Below are positions 9,661 to 23,971 of a DNA stretch of 32,500 bases, in pieces. The number at the start of each line of letters is the position of its first letter. Position 1 is the first letter of the stretch. The notes under the pieces were generated by a model, which saw nothing but the letters and a program-made list of their open reading frames with translations, had not been told where the DNA came from and ran no database searches. This stretch comes from Neocallimastix lanati (nom. inval.). Taxonomy: Eukaryota; Neocallimastigomycota; Neocallimastigomycetes; Neocallimastigales; Neocallimastigaceae. Position numbers and translations under genes: made by a program. The stretch spans positions 945,001 to 977,500 of the forward strand of contig JACVTC010000068.1 of the NCBI GenBank assembly GCA_016946835.1. The letters are read 5' to 3'.

Positions 9661-10245
9661 TATGATCATTAATCATTTTTTAAGTTTGCTTTTTAATCTG
9701 TTTTTATTTTTTAATTTATTTTGATTGATGTAACATAAAATTCATATAAAATAAAGTTATAAAATAAAATAATATTAATATAAAACTAAATAATTAAGTT
9801 TATATTAACTTTGTTTTATATTAATTTTGTGGGAGATAATATATTATTTTATTTTAATATTACCATTTATTGTTACTTTAAAGTTGTTATTTTTTAATAA
9901 GTAAAAAAAAAAATTTTTTTTTTCCCTTTTTTTTCCCTTTTTTTTTAACTTTACTTTTTAAAAAAATATTATTTTTTTATTATTAAATGTAAATAAAAAT
10001 GTTTTATTTTACTATTTATTATTTTAAAATATATATGGTAGATTTACATAAATTAATGTAATTCTTAACATTAATTATAAAATATATAAAATAATATAAA
10101 AAATTTTATATAATTTAAAGTTTTAATACTAAAATTTTATTTATGATGACCAAAGAATTCTTTTTTTTTATTTATTTGATGAAGTTAGCTTAGCCCACTC
10201 TATATACATTAATATTTTATTCTGTGTGGTTACTACAATCATTCA
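9661..10245. other. AT-rich spacer, no gene seen
   Basis: Homopolymer blocks near 9903-9960 and no supported frame. A slightly more complex patch at 10140-10235 has no recognisable content. Confidence 0.55.
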
Positions 10246-10425
10246 CTATTATTTAATTATTTATTATTTATTATTTATTGTTTATTATTTATTATTTATT
10301 ATTTATTATTCAATTATTTATTATTTATTATTTATTATTATTTATTATTTATTATTTATTATTTATTATTTATTATTTATTATTTATTATTTATTATTTA
10401 TTATTTAATTAGTTATTATTTATTT
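10246..10425 (-). repeat. ATTTATT-family heptamer array
   Basis: A 180-bp block of the same TTATTTA repeat family as 7081-9060, in the same orientation. The frame open at 10226-10408 is a repeat artefact. Confidence 0.92.
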
Positions 10426-10683
10426 ATTATTTAATTAATAAATACCCTTTCTATTATTGTTTAATTATTTATTATATTGAGAGAGTAGTTTAAAAAAATA
10501 AATTTTTTTGTTATTTAATATTTTTTTAATTAGAAATAAAGTTTAATATGAAACTTGAAATAGGTTGAATATCAATACTATTAAGTAAATAATAGTAATA
10601 TAAACATTATTTTAAAACAGCTGCAACATGTATCTTAAATTCTTAAATATCATTAGAAACAATTGATTGAATGAATAACTATC

Positions 10684-10686
10684 AAA

Positions 10687-10761
<75 letters not shown>

Positions 10762-10762
10762 A
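10684..10762 (+). repeat. (AAAT)n microsatellite
   Basis: About 19 uninterrupted AAAT/AATA units. Similar tetranucleotide runs of either strand occur at 11646-11703 and 18753-18841. Confidence 0.97.
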
Positions 10763-11649
10763 AGAACCTTTTTTTTATTTTACTTTTTTTTGCAAAATTT
10801 TTTTGCTTTTACCTTTTAAATATAAAAATATTCCCTTTTTTTATTTATTTATTTAAAAAAATAGTTATTAATATTATAATATATAATATAATATAATGCA
10901 ATATACATAATCTATATATTATTTTTAATAAGATCATAATCAATTTTATTTTTTTTTATTTCTTTATTTTTTTTTTTATTTATACAGAACATTTATGACT
11001 ATTTAAGGGTAAAAGAAATAATTAAATAATAATTAAATAATAATAATAATTGAATAATAATAATAATTAAAAAGTTAATAATGATTAATAATAAATAATA
11101 ATTATAAATAAGTAATAATGATTAATATTCATAAATAAATAAAACTAATTAAGTAATAATTAATACTAATTAATTTAGTAATTAATACTAATTAATTTAG
11201 TAATATATAATAAATAAATAGATAATAATTAAATAAGTAATAATAAGTCATAATGAAATAATAATTAATTAAATAAGTAATAATTAAATAAGTAATAACT
11301 TAACAAAAAATTAAAATGTGATTTAAGATATTTAAAGATGGATGATGATAAATTTTCGCTTTCATTCTTACAAAATACTTCCATATTAATGTCATTTTGT
11401 TTTTATTTTATTTGAAAAGCTTTGTTTCATTTTTATTTGTATGTGGTGATCAAAGTATCTATTTATCTAGTTATAAATAATAAGATACTTATATCTATTA
11501 TTTTATTTTATTTCATAGTTTTGTATATTTTATTTCTTCGTAATTACTGCATCATTTTCTATACACCTTTCCATGATTTTGTCTATTCCAATTTTTAAAT
11601 CATAAAACTTTTTTTTATACATGATTTATTTATCTATTTATTTATCTAT

Positions 11650-11704
<55 letters not shown>

Positions 11705-12210
11705 TACATATATATGTTTATTTATTTATTACTAAATAAATAAATAAACTTTTAGATTCCAATATATATTATAATATAAACTATTATATTTAAAGAATTT
11801 AAATTTATATCCAAAATAGAAAATTTTTTTATTTCCAATGATAAACTTTATTTACTAATAAATTAACTTTTCATTATCTTGAATCCTTTGAACTTCACAG
11901 ATTAAAATATATAAAAGGATAAATAAAATATATATAGATAAATATTTTAATATATTTAAATGAATATGAAATATTTAAATAAATAAATAAATATTTAATT
12001 ATTTAAATTTTAATAATTATATAAAATTTATAATTTATTTAATTTAATTTAATATAATATAATTTAATTTAATTTTATTCATAACTTTATTCCTAATTAA
12101 TTTTTTTTTTTAATTTGGTCTATACAAATAAAATATATTTATATATATATTAATAATATTTAACTATTAATTTCTAATATATCTATATCTATTAACATTT
12201 ATATTTACTA
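10763..12210. other. AT-rich non-coding stretch
   Basis: Imperfect TAATAATTAAATAAG-like repeats at 11020-11300, homopolymers, and a slightly more complex patch at 11310-11620 in which no frame stays open. No gene or RNA gene is recognised. Confidence 0.55.
11646..11703 (-). repeat. (TTTA)n microsatellite
   Basis: About 14 TTTA units, preceded by two TCTATTTA variants. Confidence 0.95.
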
Positions 12211-12375
12211 TATTTATTATTATATTTATTATTTATTATTATATTTATTATTTAATTATTTATTATTCAATTATTTATTATTCAATTATTTATTATTTAT
12301 TATTCAATTATTTATTATTTAATTATTTATTATTCAATTATTTTATTATTTATTATTATATTTATTATATTTATT
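12211..12375 (-). repeat. ATTTATT-family array with TTCAATTA variants
   Basis: A short block of the same repeat family as 7081-9060, including the TTATTCAATTATTTATT variant. Confidence 0.88.
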
Positions 12376-12426
12376 AATTATTATTTATTTAAATATTGTT
12401 ATTGTTATATCTAAATATATTTATTT

Positions 12427-12510
12427 CACTGAACACAAACACTCACAACACAAAAAAAGCAACAGCGAACACAACCACAAACCAACAATAAAACAAACAA
12501 ACAAAAAAAA
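12427..12510 (+). other. A/C-rich, nearly T-free patch
   Basis: ACACAAACACTCACAACAC-type sequence in which one strand has almost no T or G. This contrasts with the A/T-only background. It may be part of a transcribed leader or promoter for a plus-strand transcript, but the nearest plus-strand start is about 1.6 kb away at 14068. No motif identifies it. Confidence 0.3.
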
Positions 12511-13102
12511 AATATATTTATTATAATCAATTATAATAAATAATAAATATAAATCATATATCAATCCTATATAAATTATATATCAATCATACATCCTATA
12601 TCATATAAATATATATCATATATATTTTCATATTTTATATTTTATATTTCATAAATATCAATATCTATTATATCTATTCTATATTTCCTATCAATTCTAT
12701 ATTATAAATATTGAATAGCCAATATCATAAATAAATATTAAAATAAATATTAAATAAAATATATATAAAAAAAAAAAACACAAAAAAGACATACAAAAAA
12801 AATACAAAAAAAATACAAAAAAAAAAAAAAAAAAATAGCAGGACTATAAAAAGCTTATTTAAAGGCCTTTTTTTTCTTATTTTTTTTATATTTTTTGTAT
12901 TTTTTTTTAACTTTAATTTTATTATTATTATTTATTATTTTAAATAATATATATAATATATATATTTTAATTTTTTGACTTTATAATATATAAAAAAGAA
13001 TTATGAAAATATTAATATTATTATTGTAATATTAATAAAATACAATATTAATTATAAGAAATTAAAAATAATAATAAGTAATAATAATAATAATAATAAA
13101 TA

Positions 13103-13163
<61 letters not shown>

Positions 13164-13408
13164 TCGAATAGAATTAATATTAATAATAATATATTTGGCA
13201 GGGTCTATTTTTTTAAGTGTTATCAGTAATCAAATTAATAATAATAATAATAATACAGTAATAAAAAAGTTTACTAAATTTATTAAAACAACAAATAAAA
13301 TTATAAAAAAAAAAAAAAAAAATACATTTCAAAATTAATGAATTTCATCACATACGAATTTCACAAATTTAATACGAATAATATAATACTATTATTAAAA
13401 TAATAATA

Positions 13409-13449
<41 letters not shown>

Positions 13450-14067
13450 GTAATAAAAACACAATATAGAATTTATATATTTATAGTTCTATTGATACAA
13501 ATAATTTAATATTAATTATTGTTTTAACTTTTTATTTTTTATTATTATTTTTTTTTTTTTTATATATTCTTTTGAAATAAAAAAAAAAAAGAATACAAAA
13601 GAACTAAAAGAAAATTAAATAATATTAACTACTAAAAATAATAATTATTACTGATAATAATAATTAATAATAATAATATTATTATTATTATATTTTTTTT
13701 TTATTTCATAGTATTAATAACTTTATAAAGTTTTATTGTAATATATTGTCTTCTTTTTTCCTTTTTTCTTAATTCATTATTAATTTGAAAATAAAAAATT
13801 TTATTCTGTTATATATATTCTCATGTATACTATCGTATTTTAAATTAGCATAATTTTATTTTCAGTTTTGTATATGTAAAATAAAATAAAAAATAAAAAA
13901 AAAAAAAAAAAAAAAAAAATAGAGAATTATAGAAATAATAAATAATTAATTTTTATAAAAAGTAAAAAAAAAAAAATTTTATGATTTAGTAATAATATAT
14001 TAGTAAAGGTAATTAATTTTTAATATAATAAATAAATAAATAAAAAAAAAAAAAAAAAAAAAATCCA
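12511..14067. other. AT-rich region upstream of the ankyrin gene
   Basis: Contains an AAT run (about 13079-13161), a 37-base poly-A (13410-13446) and further poly-A just before the start codon (14044-14063). An A-rich leader immediately before ATG is compatible with a 5' untranslated region. I cannot place a core promoter with confidence. Confidence 0.5.
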
Positions 14068-14628
14068 ATGGTTATATATAATATTAATGAACATATTTTT
14101 AATGCCATCACCAATGGAGACCTATACGAAATTCAAAGTTTATTTTCAGAGAAAAGAAAATCAATTGATTTATCTTTCAGGAATAAGGGTGATAAAATTA
14201 GAAATTCATTTCTAATTCAAGCATGTAAATGCAATAATTACTATATAGCTCAATATTTAATTAATAAAAGGGTGAAGGTGAACGGTCAAAATGCATTAGG
14301 AGAAACTGCACTTATTTATGCTTGTAAAAATAGAAATTTGGAAATGGTTCAACTTCTTATCAATAATAATGCTGACGTTAATATTGAAACTAAACAAGGT
14401 AATACCCCCTTAATTTATGCTTGTTATGAGTTATACGTATATAAACCAATTGTGAAAATCTTACTTGACCATGGGGCTAATCTATTTAAACAAAATAATC
14501 ATGGTCGTACTCCTTTGATGATGGCGTGTGAAGGTTATGCTCTGGATGTCGTTGAACTCATATTAAGTTATTATCAACGTCACAGTGGAAATAGTAATAG
14601 TAATAGTATCTGTTATAGTAATCATATA

Positions 14629-14687
<59 letters not shown>

Positions 14688-15853
14688 TATCATTAGTGGT
14701 AATATTATTAATAATAATTATACCAATAGTACTCAAATTTTTAATAATAATAATAATAATAATAATAATATCATTAGTAGTAGTATTATTAATAATAATT
14801 ATACCAATAGTACTCAAATTTTTAATAATAATAATAATAATAATGCCAGTAGTAGTAATAGTAACCTTTATAATAATGCAAATAATAGTAATAGTACCGT
14901 TTTTAATGGATTAATTCAAAATAATTCTCAAAATAATTCTCTAAATGGTAATACTAGTTTTGAAAGTATATATAGTAGTGGTAGTAGTGGAAGTCAAGGA
15001 AGTAGTGGGTCTAGTAGAACTAAAAAAAGTATTTGTTTAAATTCTATACCTGAATTCACTCAAAAATATAATATGATCTTTAAACCTATTCCATTTCTAA
15101 CGGAAAGTAAAAATAGTATTAATTATATTGATATGAGAGATAAGAAAGGCGACACCGCATTTATTATTGCATGTCGAGTTGGAGCGTATGAAGTTGTGAA
15201 ACTCTTAATTCAAAATGGTTGTAATATTCTAGCCAGAAATAGAAAACGTAATAGTGGATTCTTGTATGCTTGTCGTTTTGCCTATACCAATATTATTCAG
15301 TTACTTTTGGAGTTGAAGGTTAATATCAATGAACAATTTAATGAAGATAAAACTGTTCTAATGGTTGCAACCAGTAAAGATAATGTAGAATTGGTTCATC
15401 TTCTCTTGGAGCATCATGCCAATCCTAATATACAGCAAAACTATGGTCGTACCGCTTTAATGCATGCCTGTTGGACAGGAAATATCGAAATTATTCAACT
15501 TTTACTGGAATATCAGGCGGATGTTAATCTTCAGAATGATTGTGGAGATACCGCCTTAATGTATGCCAATAGAAGTCATAATATTGAAGTATTTCATCTC
15601 ATTCTTCAACACGGAGCCGATGTCAACCTAAAAAATTTTGATGATGAAACCGAATTAATGCTTTCCATTAAAGAATTGGATTATTCTTCTGAAATAGCTA
15701 CCACCACCACCACCACTACTACTGCTGTTGCTCCTCACCCTTTTCTCCATGATGTCCTTAATAATAATAATAATAATAATGAGCAAGAAAATGATCATTT
15801 CGAAAATAATAATATTAATAATTTAGATCATAATAATGATAATAATAATTTAG

Positions 15854-15897
<44 letters not shown>

Positions 15898-15922
15898 CTA
15901 GATAATAATAATAATAATCTAG

Positions 15923-15960
<38 letters not shown>

Positions 15961-16029
15961 CTAGATAATAATAATAATAATAATAATAATCTAGATAATA
16001 ATAACAGTAATAATAGTCATGACCTAGAA

Positions 16030-16066
<37 letters not shown>

Positions 16067-17208
16067 TTGATCTCAATAATAATATTAATAATGGTCATCT
16101 AGAGAATAATAATAATAATCGTGATCTAGAAAATAATGATAATCATAATAATCATAGTTTAGAGGCTAATAGTAATGATGAGGAGGAAAATATTAATAAT
16201 CCAGTGGATTACTGTAAAGCTGTAATTTATCTCTTAATTAAATATGGCGCAGATGTAAATTTCCAAAATGGTAAAGGCTACACTCCATTAATGTATCTCT
16301 GTATGATGCATCGAGAACAAATTGATGTTGTTAAACTAATTTTACAGAAACATCCCAATCTCAATAAACAGAATTGTAACGGAGATACGGCTTTAATGCT
16401 TGCTTCTCGAAATATGCATGTTAAAACGGTTCATTTACTCTTAAAGCATGGAGCGGATGTCAATATTCTTAATCATCATAATGAAACCGCTTTGATCTAT
16501 GCCTGTCAAAATTATAAAACCCAAGTGGCCACCTTCTGTGAAACCAATCAAAATACCGAAATCGTCAATTATCTCCTAAGAAGAAGTACAAAGACTATTA
16601 ATGTTCAAACGAGTAATAAGGGGAATACAGCATTAATGATTGCTTGTGAAAAGGGTTACTACAATACGGTTAAAGTACTTCTCAGCTATAAGGCTAACTT
16701 AAATCTTCGTAATCAAGAAGGAAATAATGCATTGATGATGGCTAGTCGATATGGTCGTAATCGAACTATTCAAGTATTACTCTCCCATCGAGATAATATT
16801 AATACGGCCATCCTACAGACCTTATATCGTCGAAAGCATCATCAACCGATTACTACAAAATTTATTAGGGAACATCTCTACGTCAATGAGGTTCAAATTA
16901 ATCAACAAAACTATGAGGGAAATACCGCCCTCATGATCGCAATTCACAATAAATTTTTTGATACCTATCATCTGTTACTGACACCGGAAGTTAATGTCAA
17001 CTTAGTAAATCGAGAAGGTAATACCCTATTTATTTTAATTTCAAAGGAGCTTCGTTTAAAATGGAATGAATTTGGTAAATGTTATCTGGAGTTGTATAAA
17101 CGTGGTGCCGATTTTTCAATTCGAAATAATAAGAGGAAAACCGCTATTTATTATGCTAAAACACTTTATCCAGAGGATGCCATTCATGGTTTAGTAGATT
17201 ATCTATAA
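14068..17208 (+). CDS. Large ankyrin-repeat protein with two Asn-rich inserts
   Basis: A single uninterrupted frame of 1046 residues. About 18 ankyrin repeats are visible through the GxTALMxAC...xxLLLxxGADVN pattern. Four lie at residues 45-170, six at about 350-540, and eight or so from about 715 to the C-terminus (HGLVDYL). Two low-complexity inserts separate these blocks: residues about 171-330 (Asn/Ser-rich, with an internal duplicated segment) and about 545-710 (a short Thr run, then Asn-rich with periodic LDNNN/LENNN). No membrane segment or signal peptide is seen, so a cytoplasmic or nuclear protein-binding scaffold is likely, with unknown partner. The ATG at 14068 follows an A-rich leader. 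Downstream lies a poly-A-rich stretch. The family is secure. A specific function is not. Confidence 0.92.
14690..14850 (+). repeat. In-frame 81-bp duplication inside the Asn-rich insert
   Basis: Two adjacent copies of a block encoding an IINNNYTNSTQIFNNN-type segment lie at about 14690-14770 and 14771-14850. They differ at a few positions (ISGN versus ISSS). This is slippage-type growth of the insert without loss of frame. Confidence 0.8.
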
Positions 17209-17290
17209 ATATATAAAAAAAAAAAAAAAAAAAAAAATAATTAAAAAAAAAAAAAATTGATATAGCCTAACGTAATCTATAAATAAATAA

Positions 17291-17324
<34 letters not shown>

Positions 17325-17623
17325 TAGAAGAAAGAAAGAAAGAAAGAAAAATATTTATATATATACCAAAAAAAAAAAAAAAATATTTGTATATATCAAT
17401 GTAAATTATACTCTAGCCGAAAAAAAAAAAAAAAAGTAAAAAAAAAAAATTATTTTTTTTGTGTCCTCAATGAAAAAAAAATAATAATAAATTAAAATAA
17501 AAAATAATATTAATTATTATAAATATATTTCACTATCTATCTAATAGGTATTTATTTATTTATTTTAATTTTTAAATGAGGTATAAAAAAAAAAAAAAAA
17601 AATTATTAAAAAAAAAAAATAAG

Positions 17624-17673
<50 letters not shown>

Positions 17674-17856
17674 GAAACGTCATTCATATTAAAAAAAAAA
17701 AAAAAAAAATGTAATATGTTAAAAGAATAAAAAAAAAAAATAAAAAATAAAAAATAAAAAATAAAATGAAATAAAAAAAATAAAAAACTTTATTTATTAT
17801 TTTTCATATTTCATATTTCATTTTATATGTACATATATAAATATTTATTTTGTAGT

Positions 17857-17887
<31 letters not shown>

Positions 17888-18410
17888 GTTTTTTTAATTA
17901 AAGTTAATAAATGGTCAGAGATACCCTTATTAAATGAGTTGCTTACAGGTGTAATCGTCAGATAATCTCTTTTAATTTATGGTTGAACAACAATAATAAA
18001 GTCAATACAAAAATACCTCCTACGTAATATTATTCCTTTCTTTTTTTTTTTTTTGTATTTACAATTATTCTATACTAGAAATTATTCTTTGTTATTAGAA
18101 ATGATAATCAATAATAACCATCATCATCATCATCATCATAATAATAATAATAATAATAAGAATAAGAAGAAGAATTATTATTAAAAGTTTATAAACTATT
18201 TTAATATCTATAATTTTAAATATATATATATATAAATATATTATTTATTATTTATTATTTATTATTTATTGATTATTATTTATTATATATTTGGTTGTTT
18301 GGTAATTTTTATTTCTTATTTTTTATTTTTTATTTTTTTTTTTAATAAAAAATATGAAATATATATAATTAAACACCAAATAATTGAAAAAGCTTCTTTT
18401 TGTTTTTATT

Positions 18411-18443
<33 letters not shown>

Positions 18444-18752
18444 TTTATTTTTATTATTTTTATTATTATTAATTATTAATTTTCTGTTAATACTTTCATT
18501 AATGATGTTAAAAATAATATGTATATTTTTATATCATCCTTTATAACCTCTAAAATGTTTATGTATTTACATATGGAATTTTTAATTTATAAATATATAT
18601 ATATTAAAAGTTTTATATAATAATGAAATCTAAATGAAATCATATAATAAAAAAAAATATATATATATATACATTATATACATACAGATTTAATATTACT
18701 ATTGAATCACCACATCAGCAAATTAAATTTTAGTTCTATTAAAATTAATCTA

Positions 18753-18839
<87 letters not shown>

Positions 18840-18924
18840 AATTTTTTTCTTTTTTATTAATAAATTAAATTTAGGTATAAATAATAATTATATAAATTTA
18901 AAATTTTGAAAAATTTTAAAATTC

Positions 18925-18985
<61 letters not shown>

Positions 18986-19640
18986 TTCTAAAATTTTTTT
19001 GTTTATTTTTTTTAATTTTTTAGTTTTTTAATTTTTCCATTTTTAAATAATTTTTTAAATGCTGATAATAAAAAATTTGACAGGAAATTTATCACAGTTT
19101 ATTTTAAAATAACAAAATTTATTCAGATTTTAAATTCTAATATCAAATTTAGAAATTTATTAACATTAAAAATATTTTATTATTGTATAAGAAAAAAAAA
19201 AAAATTCCTTTATAGTTTCTATTTAAAAAAAAAAAATAAATAAAAATAAATATAAGTTAATTATAATTGAAATAATAACTAAATTACATCTTTATTAATG
19301 TAAAACAAACCAACAAACAAACAAACAAACAAAAAAAAAAAAATAACAAAATATATATAATATTATATATTTTATCTTTATTAAAGCAAAACCAAAAAAA
19401 AAAAAAAATTTACTTAAAAAGTAAAAATGATAAAGATATAAATTTTTATGTAATAATTAAAAAGGTCATGTATATATATTATAATAAAATGTAAATAAGG
19501 TATATATTTCTATAAATTGAATTTTATTTTTAAAAATTTAAGATTAAAAATCATAATAAAAGATATAAAATAAAAAAAAAAAAAAAAGAAAAAACTTTTA
19601 ATATTATATATATATATATTTTATCATATTTTTAATTTTT

Positions 19641-19671
<31 letters not shown>

Positions 19672-19714
19672 TTCTTTTTAGTTTGTTGTTGTTATGATAT
19701 ATATTTAAGAAACC
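17209..19714. other. Intergenic, homopolymer-rich, no gene seen
   Basis: Poly-A of 30 (17293-17322) and 44 bases (17629-17672), poly-T of 51 bases (18929-18979), CAT/AAT repeats near 18119-18160 and AT dinucleotide runs. A less repetitive patch at 17900-18030 has no open frame or RNA-like feature that I recognise. The frame open across 18269-18472 is F/Y/I-rich and is read as chance. Confidence 0.6.
18753..18841 (+). repeat. (AAAT)n microsatellite
   Basis: About 22 uninterrupted AAAT-type tetranucleotide units. Confidence 0.97.
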
Positions 19715-21196
<1,482 letters not shown>

Positions 21197-21256
21197 TCAA
21201 AAGATTCACGGATCATCTCAGGAATATATAAATATTTTAATAGTAAAAACACAAAA

Positions 21257-21297
<41 letters not shown>

Positions 21298-21659
21298 TAA
21301 AAAATTATAAAAAGAATATATATAAAAAAAAAAAACATAAAAAATATAAATAAATAAATAAAAAGCTTTATATCAAATAATTTATTTTAAATATCACAAT
21401 ATATTCAATATATATATATAATTACAATTACAATTATATATATTATATAATATATAAAGAAAAATTATTAGGAATACTTCATGTTATTCCTTTTAAATCA
21501 TAATAATAGGAAAAAAAAAAGTTAATACTATCGTAATTATAATGTTTTCTTATTTTTTTTTTTCAATATTAATATAAATATATATATATAAATTTATTAA
21601 AATATAAAACATTTTCAAATATTACCATAATGTAAATTTATATTATCTATTAATAATTG

Positions 21660-21717
<58 letters not shown>

Positions 21718-22007
21718 TATATAATAATTATTAATTAATTTAATATTTTTTTTTTTTTTTTTATAATTTGGTACGTTTTTATATTATATTATTTTATTTT
21801 ATTTTGTTTTATTTTTATTTTGTTTTATTTTTATTTTGTTTTATTTTTATTTTTTTTTTTTTTTATTTTTATTTATTTATTATTTATCATTTTTATTTTT
21901 TTTAACTGTTCTTATTTTTTTATTTCTATAAAAAATTAATACTAATACTATTATTAATTAAAAATAAATAGTATTACTTTTTTTTTTTTTTTTTTTTTAT
22001 TAATTCT

Positions 22008-22200
22008 TTATATCTTTCCTTTATGTTGACTGGTATTGAAGGTGTTGTTGGTATTGATGTTTTTAAGGTCTGTTAGCCTAGCTAGAGATGTTGACAATAC
22101 CTTAAAATGATGTGTTGGTGTTATTGATGTCTCTATTACTTCGTTAGAGGAGAGGCGACAGAAGTTGACGTTGGAGGTTAAGAAGGAAATGACTCTTTGA
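22008..22200 (-). other. Compositionally complex island, possible gene remnant
   Basis: About 190 bp with normal base complexity in the middle of homopolymers. The minus strand stays open across it, encoding an ordinary-looking stretch (RVISFLTSNVNFCRLSSNEV, then IETSITPTHHFKVLSTSLAR). The upstream part of that frame is poly-Lys from a poly-T tract and the downstream end is a TAA, so no complete gene is present. I do not recognise the peptide. It could be an isolated exon, a relic, or a non-coding RNA. Confidence 0.25.
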
Positions 22201-22202
22201 AT

Positions 22203-22244
<42 letters not shown>

Positions 22245-22303
22245 CATTTTTTTTTTTTTTTTTTTAAATTTAAAAAATAAAAAATTTTTTTTATTTAAAT
22301 TTT

Positions 22304-22305
22304 CC

Positions 22306-22366
<61 letters not shown>

Positions 22367-22369
22367 TGG
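22304..22369. repeat. Inverted repeat with poly-T loop
   Basis: CCAC followed by T (22304-22319) is the perfect reverse complement of A followed by GTGG (22354-22369). The pair encloses only T. The total T run is 46 bases and the A run 12. A separate 48-base poly-A lies at 22439-22486. Confidence 0.85.
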
Positions 22370-22431
22370 CAAAGTCAAATATATATGTATATATATATAT
22401 ATATAATTTTAAACCTCATTCATTCATTCAT

Positions 22432-22488
<57 letters not shown>

Positions 22489-23740
22489 GAACTTTATAAA
22501 TAAAAATATTGTATTGTGCTCTTTTTAAAGATTTATATCAATAGATTTTTTTTTTTTTTTTTTTTTTTGTATCTTTTAATTTCAAAACTAATCAATAGAT
22601 ATATTTAATCATAATTAATTATTACAAAATAAATAATAAATAATAAATAATATAATATAAAAAAAGATGAAAAAAAAAAAAAAAAATAAAAAAAAAAAAT
22701 TTGAAAAAAAAAAAAAATGAAATAATGAGAATATAAAGGAAAAATAATAATTTTTTTTTTAAAAAAAAAAAAAAATAAAAAAAAAAAAAAAATTTATTAA
22801 AACTTTTTAAATTCATTGAAATTATGTATTTCTTTTTCTTTTATTATTATAATTTTTTATATATATGAAATAATTTATACATTATTTTTTAAATTTTTAA
22901 TTGATTTATTTATCTAATTTTTCTTTTTTTTTTGAAGAAAACAAATAAATCTTTTTATTATACCATTTTTTAATTGTAATTGTTTATGTTTTTTAATTGT
23001 TTTTTTTTATTTTTTATTTTATTTTATTTTATTTTATTTTTTAAAATTTTTCGTAATAATTTAAAATTTGATATTAATAAATATTTGTTTTTTGATTTAG
23101 TTTAATTTTTTTTTTTTTTTTTTTTTTTTTTTAGTAGTAGTTTAATATTGTATTTATAAATAATATCTTTTTTTTTTTTTTTTTTTTTATAATATAAATA
23201 TTAATAAATAATTTAAAAAAACTTTTTTTTTTTTATAATAATATATTGATACTTCATTTTTTTAAATATTAATATTAAATATATTGGTTTATATATATAT
23301 ATAATTATATATTTTAAATATTTTTTGTTTTATAAAATAATTTTTTTTTTTTTTTTTTTGTAATGATTTTTGGTTTTTATGGAATGGATTTTTTTTTTCT
23401 TTATATGTCAATTTAAATCTAAAAATAGTGAAAATAATATTTATTTTATTTTTACTTTATCAAAAAGTAAAATGAAAATAAAAATTATTTATAATATTAT
23501 ATTAAATTATAGTATTATTCTTTTTATATATATATTTAAATTGTTTAATTTTTATTACATTATAATCTTTTTTTTTTTTTTTTTTTTTTTCATATATATA
23601 TATATAATTTATTATTATATTTTATAATGGAAGAGGGAGAGGTGTTTTTTTTTTATATTTATATATAACACATTCTATTTTATTCCCTAATGGAAGTTCC
23701 CTTTAAAAAAAAAAAAAAAAAAAAATTTTTTTTTTTTTTT

Positions 23741-23939
23741 CTATTCAGTGATAAACCATTCATAAGGAGAAACATCAAGTTCCATTGGCATACATTGATA
23801 GAAGTTTATATGGTACATTACACACTTGGTTCCTGGTTCACAACAATTTGGCGCATTTGGATAATCTAAACCACCACAATTTTCATAGGCTCTGGCACAT
23901 TTACCTTGAGTAGAATTACCAGTAGGTTGAGCAGAGGAT

Positions 23940-23971
<32 letters not shown>

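Larger units (their letters stand above)
21197..23740. other. Intergenic between convergent genes, homopolymer-rich
   Basis: The gene at 19715 runs rightward and the CotH gene runs leftward, so this is a shared 3' region. It holds an AAT run (21661-21714), TTTTATTTTATTTTG repeats (21780-21850), poly-T and poly-A tracts up to 48 bases, and the island described separately at 22010-22200. No other gene is supported. Open frames here encode homopolymers. Confidence 0.6.
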
